Notes: generated from the sequence alone by a model not told the origin. DNA of 6,265 bases from Chloroflexota bacterium (GCA_015222355.1 JADFVC010000101.1:1-6265), one strand, 5' to 3'. Shown: positions 1-6,265, counted from the stretch's first letter. Made by a program: numbers and translations.

Positions 1-980
1 CCCTTGATCGGGGATGGTCCGATAACAAACTCGTTCGAACCCGCCACGGCTCGCAGCCCGGCGAATTCAGTGATGGTGTCACGCGCGGAGATTGCCGGGC
101 AGTAGCGGCGAACAGCCGAAAAGACCTTGTCGGCGCCGCTAAAGGTTGTCGACAGATCCTCACGGTCGTTGACATCCTCTGCAGTCGGGCCCACCATGAT
201 GGTGCCGTCGACGGTCGGAATGATCAGGACACCCTTGCTGCTCGCGGTGGGTGTCGGGAAGATCAACCGGGTCACGATCCCCTGGAGGCGGCGATCCAGC
301 ATATATTCCTCACCCTTGCGCGGCAGAATCTTGAAATCATCAGCACCCGCCATAGCGGCGACCTGATCGGCAAAAACACCGGCTGCATTGAGAATAAACC
401 GACCACGAAACTGCTGCCGGGAGGTATGGATGAGCAATCCGTCATCCTCACGTGTTATGGAAAGCACCGGGTGCCCACAGAACAGTTCGACACCATTTTG
501 TTGTGCGCACTCGGTCAGGCCGAAGCAGGCTTCGTAAGGGTTGACCACTCCGGCTGTCGGTGCGTGGAGAGCCTGAAGAATGTCATGACTGAGGTTGGGT
601 TCCTCCTGACGCAGCCGTTTTGGAGACCACATCTCAAGGCCTGTCACGCCCTTACGCTCCCCCTGTTTTTTGAGTTCTTCCAGATGACTCAGATCCTCTG
701 CTTGCATGGCCAGCAGAAGCTCACCGATGCGGCTGAAACCAAAGTTGAGATCCCGGGCAAGATCGTCCCACCGCTGGTTGCCGATCCACTCCAGCTGCCC
801 TTTGAGGGTGTCCGGGTGCGCATGGTGTCCCGCATGAATAATCCCTGAATTGGTTTTGCTGGTGCCGAAACCGACTTCAACCTCCTTCTCCAGCAGGGCG
901 AGGCGGATATTGTAGCGGGACAGTTCCCGAGCCAGCGCACAGCCCACAATACCGCCGCCGATGATGATAACGTCATACAT
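1..980 (-). CDS. FAD-dependent oxidoreductase, GlpA/glycerol-3-phosphate dehydrogenase-like (DAO family), 3' end cut by window
   Basis: The visible part is 326 codons from the N-terminus; the C-terminus lies beyond the left edge. The protein opens with a Rossmann dinucleotide site (GGGIVG, residues 8-13) and an acidic residue ending strand 2 (E31), as expected for FAD binding. Next come [12 protein letters not shown] (40-51), a second FAD-contact stretch [10 protein letters not shown] (196-205), and the late motif FAGLRAV (306-312). This pattern is that of the DAO superfamily and most resembles the anaerobe/Firmicute-type GlpA-like flavoproteins of about 480-500 aa, which often end in a BFD-like [2Fe-2S] domain; that end is not visible. 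Such enzymes oxidise glycerol-3-phosphate or a related 2-hydroxy compound and pass electrons on. L-2-hydroxyglutarate oxidase is the main alternative. The ATG start at 980 has a good ribosome site (AGAGGAGA) seven bases upstream and lies directly before the FAD motif. The gene is divergent from the TM2 gene. Family assignment is confident, substrate is not. Confidence 0.85.
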   Translation of the reverse strand, partial: MYDVIIIGGGIVGCALARELSRYNIRLALLEKEVEVGFGTSKTNSGIIHAGHHAHPDTLKGQLEWIGNQRWDDLARDLNFGFSRIGELLLAMQAEDLSHLEELKKQGERKGVTGLEMWSPKRLRQEEPNLSHDILQALHAPTAGVVNPYEACFGLTECAQQNGVELFCGHPVLSITREDDGLLIHTSRQQFRGRFILNAAGVFADQVAAMAGADDFKILPRKGEEYMLDRRLQGIVTRLIFPTPTASSKGVLIIPTVDGTIMVGPTAEDVNDREDLSTTFSGADKVFSAVRRYCPAISARDTITEFAGLRAVAGSNEFVIGPSPIK

Positions 981-985
981 CAGAT

Positions 986-993
986 TCTCCTCT
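986..993 (-). promoter_or_regulatory. Ribosome binding site of the flavoprotein gene
   Basis: The minus strand reads AGAGGAGA here, seven bases before the ATG at 980. It fixes the start of the flavoprotein, whose FAD motif begins only seven residues later. Confidence 0.7.
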
Positions 994-1068
994 GCGCAGC
1001 TCCCCCTGTACGTCAGCCGGCCACGAACTGCACATTCAGAAATGGGTCGAGCAAGAGATACAGGGATC

Positions 1069-1449
1069 ATGGGCACGCACCTGAAACGAATCGGCTATAT
1101 CCTGTGGATCTTCGGTTTTACCGGATCGCACCGTTTCTATTATGGCAAGCCGGTCAGCGGAACCATCTATTTTTTCACCCTCGGTTTGCTCGGCATCGGC
1201 TGGCTGATTGACCTGTTCTTGATTCCCGGGATGGATCAACAGGCCGATCTGCGCTACCGGGCGGGACACCTCGCCTACACGGTCGCTTGGGTACTGCTCA
1301 CCTTTCTCGGCCTGTTCGGTATTCACCGGAGGTATCTGGGTAAATGGATCAGTGGTCTGATTTACCTGTTGACCGGAGGGATTTTCGGACTCGGCTGCCG
1401 GTACGATTTCTGGACTCTGAATTCACAGATTTCTGTATCAAATCGCTGA
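1069..1449 (+). CDS. Double-TM2-domain membrane protein
   Basis: This is a 126-residue inner-membrane protein made of two consecutive TM2 units. Unit 1 (about residues 6-54) has the conserved turn GSHRFYYGK (19-27), a hydrophobic stretch rich in G and L, and WLIDLFLIP (45-53). Unit 2 (about 69-119) has [10 protein letters not shown] (84-93), [11 protein letters not shown] (94-104) and YDFWTLN (112-118). Four membrane segments are expected, near residues 8-18, 31-52, 70-86 and 95-110. TM2 domains are common in bacteria but have no established biochemical role. The start at 1069 is preferred because homologous sequence begins at about this point; weak purine-rich sites (AGAGA, then AGGG) precede it. 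An ATG at 1042 in the same frame is the alternative and would add nine residues. Unit 2 is slightly atypical: R88 replaces the usual hydrophobic residue in the HR-x-Y motif, and R111 sits at the end of the last helix. The gene is divergent from the flavoprotein and convergent with the aldehyde dehydrogenase. Confidence 0.85.
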   Translation: MGTHLKRIGYILWIFGFTGSHRFYYGKPVSGTIYFFTLGLLGIGWLIDLFLIPGMDQQADLRYRAGHLAYTVAWVLLTFLGLFGIHRRYLGKWISGLIYLLTGGIFGLGCRYDFWTLNSQISVSNR

Positions 1450-1454
1450 TAAGC

Positions 1455-1483
1455 AAATTGTCGAGGCCCCCCCTCGACAATTT
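1455..1483. terminator. Probable bidirectional terminator hairpin
   Basis: A perfect 12-bp inverted repeat (AAATTGTCGAGG at 1455-1466 paired with 1472-1483) encloses a five-base loop of C. It starts six bases after the TM2 stop codon and ends 25 bases beyond the aldehyde dehydrogenase stop on the other strand. The outer A/T pairs give only a three-base T run on each strand, so it is not a textbook intrinsic terminator. Its position between two convergent genes and its perfect symmetry make two-way termination the natural reading. Confidence 0.75.
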
Positions 1484-1508
1484 CATCGACAGCCTCCTGG
1501 ACAGCCGT

Positions 1509-2927
1509 CTAAAACTGCAGAGCTTTCATTTCGAGAAATTCCTCAATTCCATATCGACCCAATTCACGGCCGTTGCCCGACTGCTTGTAGCCACCGAACG
1601 GCGCCAGGATATTGAAACGACCGCCGTTAATATCGACCTGCCCGGTCCGCAGCCGCCGGGCCACCCGCTCGGCGCGATCAACATCGGCCGACCAGACACC
1701 GCCCGCCAGGCCATAACGACTGTCGTTGGCAATACGGATGGCATCCTCTTCATCAGCATACGGCATCAGGCAGAGGACCGGACCGAAAATTTCCTCTTGG
1801 GCGATCGTCATATGCGTAGCCACCCGGCCAAAGAGAGTCGGGGATACGTAATAACCAAGTGGGAAACCATCCGGCTCTTCAGCACCCCCGAACAGCAGTT
1901 CCGCACCCTCATCAATCCCCTGTTGAATATAACCGAGAACCCGATCACGCTGTGCGGAAGAAACCAGTGGACCCACCTTGGTCTTAATGTCGAGCGGACT
2001 GCCCAACTGAAAACCTTCAGCAGCGGCGATAGCCAGTTCAACCGCCTGGTCGTAAAGACTTTCAGGGACCAGCATCCGCGTCTGCGCACTACAGGTCTGG
2101 CCGGAATTCAGGAAACAGTTGATCACGGTTGCCTTGACGGCCAGCGCCAGGTCAGCATCGCCAAGAATGATCGAAGCCGACTTACCACCCAATTCAAGGG
2201 CCACCCGCTTGACCGTCTCCGCAGCCAGAACCGAAACCCGTTTGCCGGCCCGTGTCGAACCGGTGAAAGAAACCATGTCGACATCTGCGTGAGCAGCCAA
2301 GGCCTCCCCGACCACCGGACCGTATCCGGACACGAGGTTAAACACACCCGGCGGCAGGCCACAGGAGTCGATGACTTCGGCCAGGATAAAAGCATTAAGA
2401 GGGGCCAGTTCACTCGGTTTGGCAATGACGGTACAACCGGCAGCAAGAGCCGCGGCAACCTTGATCATCAACTGATGCAGTGGATAGTTCCACGGCGTGA
2501 TCGCGGCAACGACCCCGACCGGTTCCTTGCACACCAATGAGTTACCGACCCGTTCGGAAAAAGAGAAATCCTGCAGCAACTCAATGGTGCTTTCGAGGAC
2601 GGCCACCGGCAAGCCTGCCTGGATCCGTTGGCTGAGCTTGATCGGCATCCCCATCTCAGCGCTAATCAGTTCAGCAATTTCCGGGGCACGGACCACCAGC
2701 TCCTGATGGATCTGCTGCAGGAAGCTCCCCCGAACCTTGGCGCTGGTGGCCGACCAACTCAATAGGGCAGCCTTAGCCGCCGCCACCGCCTGATTAATAT
2801 CCTCAGTTGTCCCCTCCGGAATTGCACCGACAACCGCCTCGGTTGCCGGGTTCAGCACCTGAATCACTTCACTGCCAAGCGGATCACACCACTCTCCATT
2901 GATGTAAAGCTTATTGAAATTCTTCAT
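1509..2927 (-). CDS. NAD(P)-dependent aldehyde dehydrogenase (ALDH superfamily)
   Basis: This is a full-length 472-residue cytosolic enzyme oxidising an aldehyde to a carboxylate with NAD(P)+. All hallmark residues are present: N147 in TPWNYP, K170 in IAKPSE (cofactor binding), FTGSTRAGK (221-229) of the cofactor fold, general base E245 in LELGGK, nucleophile C279 in NSGQTCSA, and E379/F381 in QEEIFGP. The C-terminal [13 protein letters not shown] (443-455) is also typical. The GQTC active-site wording and the N-terminal INGEW (9-13) place it in the large general ALDH group; I recall similarity to the CddD-like branch, but the substrate cannot be read from sequence. The ATG at 2927 is chosen because it has AGGGAG five bases upstream and gives the usual family length. 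A GTG at 2984 would add 19 unconserved residues. The M24 peptidase gene lies 209 bp upstream on the same strand; the gap holds possible terminator and promoter signals, so separate transcription is likely. Confidence 0.95.
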   Translation of the reverse strand: MKNFNKLYINGEWCDPLGSEVIQVLNPATEAVVGAIPEGTTEDINQAVAAAKAALLSWSATSAKVRGSFLQQIHQELVVRAPEIAELISAEMGMPIKLSQRIQAGLPVAVLESTIELLQDFSFSERVGNSLVCKEPVGVVAAITPWNYPLHQLMIKVAAALAAGCTVIAKPSELAPLNAFILAEVIDSCGLPPGVFNLVSGYGPVVGEALAAHADVDMVSFTGSTRAGKRVSVLAAETVKRVALELGGKSASIILGDADLALAVKATVINCFLNSGQTCSAQTRMLVPESLYDQAVELAIAAAEGFQLGSPLDIKTKVGPLVSSAQRDRVLGYIQQGIDEGAELLFGGAEEPDGFPLGYYVSPTLFGRVATHMTIAQEEIFGPVLCLMPYADEEDAIRIANDSRYGLAGGVWSADVDRAERVARRLRTGQVDINGGRFNILAPFGGYKQSGNGRELGRYGIEEFLEMKALQF

Positions 2928-2932
2928 CTTCA

Positions 2933-2938
2933 CTCCCT
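2933..2938 (-). promoter_or_regulatory. Ribosome binding site deciding the ALDH start
   Basis: The minus strand reads AGGGAG here, five bases before the ATG at 2927. It supports that start over the in-frame GTG at 2984. Confidence 0.65.
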
Positions 2939-3036
2939 GGCACTTCTGGTATTTTATAAAAAGAACCGAGCTGGTTACTTTCACAAAAAATTTAACATCG
3001 TCGATATCCTGCCGTCCTGACTATTTTCAAAGAAAG

Positions 3037-3042
3037 ATTATA
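3037..3042 (-). promoter_or_regulatory. Possible sigma70 -10 element upstream of ALDH
   Basis: The minus strand reads a perfect TATAAT here, about 110 bases before the ALDH start and in an AT-rich part of the gap after the peptidase gene. The hexamer 17 bases further upstream (3060-3065) reads TTCCTT, a poor -35, so an activator might be needed. A second weak candidate lies downstream, TTGAAA followed 18 bases later by TATCGA. This is suggestive only. Confidence 0.4.
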
Positions 3043-3087
3043 ACCTGAAGAAGACCGGAAAGGAATCGATCAGAAACAATAAGCTGC

Positions 3088-3131
3088 TAACACAGTCCCG
3101 GGGAAGGTGTTATAGGGGTCGTATCCCCCCT
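3088..3131 (-). terminator. Possible structured 3' end of the M24 peptidase transcript
   Basis: Two short inverted repeats follow the peptidase stop codon. Nearest the gene, AGGGG (3114-3118) pairs with CCCCT (3127-3131) around an eight-base loop. Next, TAACAC (3088-3093) pairs with GTGTTA (3107-3112) around a 13-base GC-rich loop. On the minus strand the second stem is followed, after GCAGC, by a T-rich stretch (TTATTGTTT). Both stems are short and there is no clean T run, so termination here is uncertain. Confidence 0.3.
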
Positions 3132-3136
3132 GGTAT

Positions 3137-4303
3137 TCAGATTCTGACCAAAGCATCCGACAGGACACTGATCTTCTCCCCTCCCTGCTCGGTAACCGCG
3201 TAGGTATTTTCAATGCCGATCGGACCCAGTTCGGGAAAGACGAATTTCGGCTCAACAGCAATGGTCTGCCCGACGCTCAACGGCATATCAAAACCCGGCG
3301 CAAGAACCGGGAATTCGTCCAGTTCCAGACCGACCCCATGGCCGACAAATTTCGCCTGTTCTCCGGGAGGACCCATAAAACAGTGGCCGAGGCCTGCTTC
3401 TGCCGCCATCTCTACCGCCAGGACAAACAGCTCGGAACAGATCGCTCCCGGCTTCAATTTTGCGGCAACCTCAGCTTGTATCTGACAGGCAACCGTGAAA
3501 GCGTTTTCCAGCGTCTCGTTCAATTCTCCGCAGACGTACATCCGTGTCATGTCGACGATATAGCCGTCAAAAACGCCTGCGTAGTCGATCAGCACCGGCT
3601 GGCCCGGCTTGATCACTTCGACCGATGCCCCATGGGGCGAGGCATGCGACATCCCCTGCCCGGTTACCGCTCCATCGAAAAAACCGCCGGTGCTGCCGCT
3701 GGAACCGGCGACTGCGAGGCCCATGAACAATTCCTGATTGAAGGCGCGCATCCGCACGTAACCTTCATTGCCGATCTTCCGCAAACGCGCTTCAAATTCA
3801 GTCGCCAAATCCACTTCGCGCATCCCCGGCTGCAGAAAATCGGCAACCGAGGCAAACACCCGACTGAGTTGCACCCCGGAATAGCGCATCCGCTCCAGCT
3901 CCCACGCTGACTTCACTGAGCGCAGTTCCCGGTTGAGCATTGTAATGTCGCTGAACTCACGGCCCGGAAGCAGCTTGCTGTAGTAGTTGAACTGCTGCAC
4001 CGGGGTGACATCGAAGGTCATCCCGATCTTCTGCTGCCCGGCAAACAACGAAGCGAACTCTTTGCTGCGTGGAAAAGGTCGGATGTCAGCAACACAGGCC
4101 TCATCTTTGGCGCGGGTGTAACTTTTTCGGACCAGCAGCAGCGGCTCACCTTCAGCCGGCACCCAAAGGGTCGAATTCTGCCGGGTGGCGGTAAAATAGT
4201 AGATATCGATCGGATAGATAAACAGCGCACCATCAAGCTCCAGTGCTTGCAGTTTTTCCTGCAAGCGGCTAATGCGCGCCGGGCATTCCAACTCAAGAGA
4301 CAT
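3137..4303 (-). CDS. M24-family metallopeptidase, Xaa-Pro aminopeptidase/prolidase-like
   Basis: This 388-residue, probably cytosolic enzyme has the two-domain layout of M24B peptidases: a creatinase-like N-terminal domain (about 8-130) and a pita-bread catalytic domain (about 138-375). All five metal ligands can be placed: D240 (LIDYAG), D251 (IVDMTR), H322 (GHGVGLELDE), E351 (VEPKF) and E365 (GIENTY). Their spacings (11, 71, 29 and 14 residues) look right for the family; the last two and the D-D spacing match what I recall for archaeal prolidase. H224 (SPHG) is a likely extra active-site histidine. A working two-metal hydrolase that removes a residue next to proline is therefore expected, though dipeptidase versus aminopeptidase preference cannot be told. 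The ATG start at 4303 has AAGGAG seven bases upstream. The gene is divergent from the EAL-HDOD gene, with 153 bp between them. Creatinase and ectoine hydrolase, relatives that have lost metal ligands, are unlikely. Confidence 0.92.
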   Translation of the reverse strand: MSLELECPARISRLQEKLQALELDGALFIYPIDIYYFTATRQNSTLWVPAEGEPLLLVRKSYTRAKDEACVADIRPFPRSKEFASLFAGQQKIGMTFDVTPVQQFNYYSKLLPGREFSDITMLNRELRSVKSAWELERMRYSGVQLSRVFASVADFLQPGMREVDLATEFEARLRKIGNEGYVRMRAFNQELFMGLAVAGSSGSTGGFFDGAVTGQGMSHASPHGASVEVIKPGQPVLIDYAGVFDGYIVDMTRMYVCGELNETLENAFTVACQIQAEVAAKLKPGAICSELFVLAVEMAAEAGLGHCFMGPPGEQAKFVGHGVGLELDEFPVLAPGFDMPLSVGQTIAVEPKFVFPELGPIGIENTYAVTEQGGEKISVLSDALVRI

Positions 4304-4310
4304 GCATGAA

Positions 4311-4316
4311 CTCCTT
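4311..4316 (-). promoter_or_regulatory. Ribosome binding site of the M24 peptidase gene
   Basis: The minus strand reads AAGGAG here, seven bases before the ATG at 4303. This is a strong site and fixes the start. Confidence 0.75.
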
Positions 4317-4390
4317 GGATCATTTCAGCAAAGCAATAACTCAGCAGAACAAATTTAACACAATCGGGCTCTTTTCTGCCGCATGAAAGA

Positions 4391-4419
4391 TTGACATGCA
4401 GGACATTTGCTGCGATATT
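4391..4419 (+). promoter_or_regulatory. Sigma70-type promoter of the EAL-HDOD gene
   Basis: A perfect -35 hexamer TTGACA (4391-4396) is followed after exactly 17 bases by GATATT (4414-4419), which matches four of the six -10 consensus bases. Transcription would start near 4426, giving an AT-rich leader of about 30 bases before the ATG at 4457. It lies in the divergent gap with the peptidase gene; I see no comparably good promoter facing the peptidase. Confidence 0.65.
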
Positions 4420-4448
4420 CTTAAGATTAACTAATAAATATAGTTTAT

Positions 4449-4454
4449 GGGGGA
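4449..4454 (+). promoter_or_regulatory. Unusually close ribosome binding site of the EAL-HDOD gene
   Basis: GGGGGA ends only two bases before the ATG at 4457, closer than the usual five to nine. No better site lies upstream in the AT-rich leader and no other in-frame start fits the conserved N-terminus, so initiation may be weak or regulated. Confidence 0.4.
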
Positions 4455-4456
4455 CT

Positions 4457-5671
4457 ATGGAACGCTTTATTGCCCGCCAGCCAATCTTTGATTGGCAGCT
4501 GAATATTTTCGGCTATGAATTGTTGTTCCGCAACAGTCTCGACAACTATTTTGACGGCACCGACCTGGATGATGCCTCGTCGAATATCATCGCCAACAGC
4601 TTCCTGCTCTTCAGCATCGAAGAGATGACCAACAGCTCCCTGGCCTTTCTTAACGCCACCAACAACTCTCTGAAAAACGGCTTTATCAACACTCTCCCCA
4701 GCAAGGCAGTCATCATTGAGATCCTCCAGCCGCTGATCCCGAATCCGGAACTTCTTGAGGCCTGCCGAAACCTTAAAAAAGCCGGCTTTACCCTGGCCCT
4801 TGATGACTTTGTCTACGATTCGAACCTTGATGAGTTTCTGGAGACTGTCGACATCATCAAAATCGATGTATTGAACACCAGTATCGAGGATTGCCAAGAC
4901 TATGCAGATATGCTCCTGGCAAAAGGGAAAAAACTTCTGGCCGTCAAGGTCGAAACCCAGGAGACGTACCAGCGCTTGCGAACCATCGGCTTCGATTATT
5001 TTCAAGGCTATTTTTTCAGCAAACCAGCGGTTCTCAGTCGTAAAGATATTCCGGCCAACAAACTGAAATATATGCAGATCCTTCGCCAGGTCAATGCCCC
5101 GGAAGTCAACCTCAATCGACTGGCCGACACCATCCAGGAAGAGATGTCCGTCGCCTATAAACTGCTAAAGTTGATCAATTCGGCGGCATTTGCTTTACCG
5201 AGACCGATTCATTCGATCAAACAGGCTCTGACATTCTTGGGGGAAAGGGAAATTCAAAAATGGGTTTCATTGATTGCCCTGACCGGAATCGCCTCCGACA
5301 AGCCGGACGAACTGGTTATTAATTCCCTGGCCAGGGGTAAATCCTGCGAATTAATCGCACCCCATGTCGGCATGCTCAGCCGTGCCCCTGACCTTTTCCT
5401 GATGGGCTTGTTTTCCATGCTGGATGGGCTTATCGATCGGCCTCTGCAGGAGGTATTGAACGACCTGCCTTTAGCAGAGGACTTGAAAGATGCCTTATTG
5501 GGCAAACCGGGTCATCCGCGCAAAGTTCTTGACTTGGTTCTGGCCCAGGAGATGGGCCTCTGGCGGGTTCTTACCTACATTGCTGACAGTTTACGATTGC
5601 AGGAAAACACCTTGCAGGATATCTACATCGAATCGATTCAATGGGCCCGGCAGACGTTTAACGCGGAATAA
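4457..5671 (+). CDS. EAL-HDOD signalling protein (YuxH family)
   Basis: The 404-residue soluble protein joins an N-terminal EAL domain (about 1-192) to a C-terminal HDOD domain (about 194-385), the YuxH-type layout. EAL domains break down or bind cyclic-di-GMP; HDOD is a helical domain related to HD hydrolases but without their metal site and is thought to be a protein-interaction module. The EAL signature reads YELLFR (E21). The usual catalytic positions seem kept: N66 (FLNAT), E88 (IIEIL), D116/D117 (LALDDF), K135 (IIKID), E166 (VKVET), Q183 (FQGYFFSKP). Loop 6 is not: the usual DFGTGYSS reads DFVYDSNL, and the second glutamate after E88 is Q91. Activity is therefore uncertain. The HDOD part has KLLKLINSAAF (235-245), IHSIKQALTFLG (251-262) and LFLMGLFSMLDG (313-324). 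The ATG start at 4457 begins the conserved RQPIFD motif; its GGGGGA site is unusually close. The 3' end overlaps the convergent membrane-protein gene by 14 bp. Confidence 0.93.
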   Translation: MERFIARQPIFDWQLNIFGYELLFRNSLDNYFDGTDLDDASSNIIANSFLLFSIEEMTNSSLAFLNATNNSLKNGFINTLPSKAVIIEILQPLIPNPELLEACRNLKKAGFTLALDDFVYDSNLDEFLETVDIIKIDVLNTSIEDCQDYADMLLAKGKKLLAVKVETQETYQRLRTIGFDYFQGYFFSKPAVLSRKDIPANKLKYMQILRQVNAPEVNLNRLADTIQEEMSVAYKLLKLINSAAFALPRPIHSIKQALTFLGEREIQKWVSLIALTGIASDKPDELVINSLARGKSCELIAPHVGMLSRAPDLFLMGLFSMLDGLIDRPLQEVLNDLPLAEDLKDALLGKPGHPRKVLDLVLAQEMGLWRVLTYIADSLRLQENTLQDIYIESIQWARQTFNAE

Positions 5672-5954
5672 CCGCGCCAGCACCCAAACGAGCCAGTATC
5701 GTAACCACCGCCCCCAGGGTCAGTACCAAGGTGGTCCAGTAACCATAAAAAGCCCAGCCAATCCTTCCGGAATCAGCCCTGGTGATGGCACAATAGTTTT
5801 TCAGGTTTTTGTGTACCTGCCAGCGAATTTCAAAAAAACTGATTTTAATATTGGCAGCGGAAATCCGTCGTAAAATCTGGATGGAAAAATAGAAGTTCAA
5901 CAGGCTTGAAAGGCCAAGAACGATGAGAGAGATAATCAACAAAGAGATTCTCAC
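5658..5954 (-). CDS. Small two-helix membrane protein, unknown function
   Basis: I do not recognise a named family. The 98-residue product has a strongly hydrophobic N-terminal segment (about 3-27) and a second one near the C-terminus (about 70-90), separated by a charged middle (FEIRWQVHKNLKNYC, 41-55, then ADSGRIGWAFYGYW). This predicts an inner-membrane hairpin with a roughly 40-residue loop between the helices; N-terminal RISLLIISL could also act as a signal anchor. The pattern of hydrophobic and basic residues looks like a real protein, not a shadow. The start is a GTG at 5954, and no clear ribosome site precedes it; TTG codons at positions 5 and 6 are other options. The upstream gene on the same strand ends only 17 bases away, so the two are probably co-transcribed and may be translationally coupled. 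Its stop codon lies inside the EAL-HDOD gene on the other strand. Confidence 0.7.
   Translation of the reverse strand: MRISLLIISLIVLGLSSLLNFYFSIQILRRISAANIKISFFEIRWQVHKNLKNYCAITRADSGRIGWAFYGYWTTLVLTLGAVVTILARLGAGAVIPR
5662..5676. terminator. Short GC hairpin spanning the convergent gene ends
   Basis: CGCGG (5662-5666) and CCGCG (5672-5676) form a perfect five-pair GC stem around the loop AATAA, which contains the EAL-HDOD stop codon. The membrane-protein stop codon on the other strand lies directly beside the stem. No T run follows on either strand, so it may slow transcription or protect 3' ends rather than terminate efficiently. Confidence 0.35.
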
Positions 5955-5971
5955 AAGATGAGGAAACAGCT

Positions 5972-6265
5972 CTACTTCGGGCGCTGTTCCAGTTCGATCA
6001 GTAGTTTTTTCAGCTGGTCGATTTTTTCTTCCAGTTGTCGATTTTCTCGCTTAATCCTATCAAGATCTGCAGCTAGTTGCTGCTTTTCCGTCGCTTCTGC
6101 GGCTGACGGGGCCTTACAGGCAACCAGTTCCAAGGCACAGGCGATGATCGTTTCCGCACGCACGGCCCAGATGCTGTCGGGATAATCCTGCGGGACCTGC
6201 TGCAACAAGGTGATCTTATTCGTCGCGGACAGTTCATCAACCGCCCGAAGAAAAAGAACTTCATC
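5972..6265 (-). CDS. C-terminal part of a coiled-coil protein, possibly a TPR-type or QseG-like lipoprotein
   Basis: The frame is open to the right edge, so the N-terminus is missing and the visible 97 residues are the C-terminal end. The first part (LLQQVPQDYPDSIWAVRAE) resembles the end of a TPR-like helical repeat, in which a phrase such as YPDSxWA is common. The last 40 residues carry a leucine-heptad pattern (LAADLDRIKRENRQLEEK, then IDQLKKLLIELEQ), a good coiled coil ending at the stop codon 5972-5974. A TPR-like region followed by a short coiled coil is seen in small envelope proteins such as YfhG/QseG, which sit beside two-component genes; that comparison is inference, and no kinase or regulator gene is visible here. 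A TTG at 6208 is not needed as a start because the frame continues upstream without a stop. The small membrane-protein gene follows after 17 bases on the same strand. Confidence 0.65.
   Translation of the reverse strand, partial: DEVLFLRAVDELSATNKITLLQQVPQDYPDSIWAVRAETIIACALELVACKAPSAAEATEKQQLAADLDRIKRENRQLEEKIDQLKKLLIELEQRPK

Noticed and set aside
127..848. Plus-strand open frames within the flavoprotein region
   Set aside because: The minus strand carries a continuous flavoprotein frame with FAD motifs across the whole stretch; the plus-strand frames show no domain features and lack ribosome sites.
1..980. L-2-hydroxyglutarate oxidase as the firm name for the flavoprotein
   Set aside because: The [12 protein letters not shown] region fits either branch, but the following region looks closer to GlpA-like proteins as I recall them, and the diagnostic C-terminus is outside the window. 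It is kept only as an alternative.
961..1068. Upstream start at 961 for the TM2 protein (36 extra residues)
   Set aside because: It would overlap the start and ribosome site of the divergent flavoprotein gene and adds non-hydrophobic, family-unlike residues; 1069 fits better.
1344..2540. A 398-codon open frame on the plus strand opposite the aldehyde dehydrogenase
   Set aside because: The minus strand encodes a complete ALDH with all catalytic motifs; the plus-strand translation has no recognisable domain, starts inside the TM2 gene and is explained by the codon bias of the opposite strand.
3137..4303. Creatinase or ectoine hydrolase (DoeA-like) identity for the M24 protein
   Set aside because: Those relatives have lost the metal ligands, whereas here D240, D251, H322, E351 and E365 are all present.
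4447..4491. A 14-codon leader peptide frame starting at 4447
   Set aside because: No ribosome binding site precedes it and it has no attenuator-like codon run; it is noted only for its overlap with the EAL-HDOD start.

Overview
The window suggests a Gram-negative, moderately GC-rich bacterium. The gene types fit the Desulfuromonadales/Geobacterales (old Deltaproteobacteria): a YuxH-type EAL-HDOD protein, a double-TM2 membrane protein, and an anaerobe-type GlpA-like flavoprotein. That placement rests on protein style recalled from memory, not on a marker gene. There is no rRNA, tRNA, CRISPR array, insertion sequence or other mobile element, and composition is fairly even, so this looks like ordinary chromosome.

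Layout, left to right. (1) Positions 1-980, minus strand: 5' two thirds or so of an FAD-dependent oxidoreductase of the glycerol-3-phosphate dehydrogenase-like DAO family, cut by the left edge. (2) Positions 1069-1449, plus strand, divergent from it: a small membrane protein with two TM2 units. (3) Positions 1455-1483: a perfect 12-bp stem-loop between the convergent TM2 and aldehyde dehydrogenase genes, probably a two-way terminator. (4) Positions 1509-2927 and 3137-4303, both minus strand: an NAD(P)-dependent aldehyde dehydrogenase preceded by an M24 (Xaa-Pro-type) metallopeptidase, separated by a 209-bp gap with possible terminator and promoter signals. (5) Positions 4457-5671, plus strand, divergent from the peptidase: an EAL-HDOD signalling protein behind a good sigma70-like promoter. 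(6) Positions 5658-5954 and 5972-6265, minus strand: a small two-helix membrane protein preceded by the C-terminal end of a coiled-coil protein cut by the right edge. The membrane-protein gene overlaps the EAL-HDOD gene tail to tail by 14 bp, inside a small GC hairpin.

How the genes work together: no single pathway is evident. The flavoprotein, aldehyde dehydrogenase and peptidase are metabolic enzymes that could serve breakdown of small organic compounds and peptides, but no shared substrate can be read from the sequence. The EAL-HDOD protein has its own promoter and is probably an independent cyclic-di-GMP-related or scaffold regulator. The two right-hand minus-strand genes are closely spaced and probably co-transcribed. 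I found no convincing undescribed system. The points most worth a second look are the EAL domain that keeps its catalytic residues but has a degenerate loop 6, the hairpin shared by two overlapping convergent genes, and the charged residues in the second TM2 unit.
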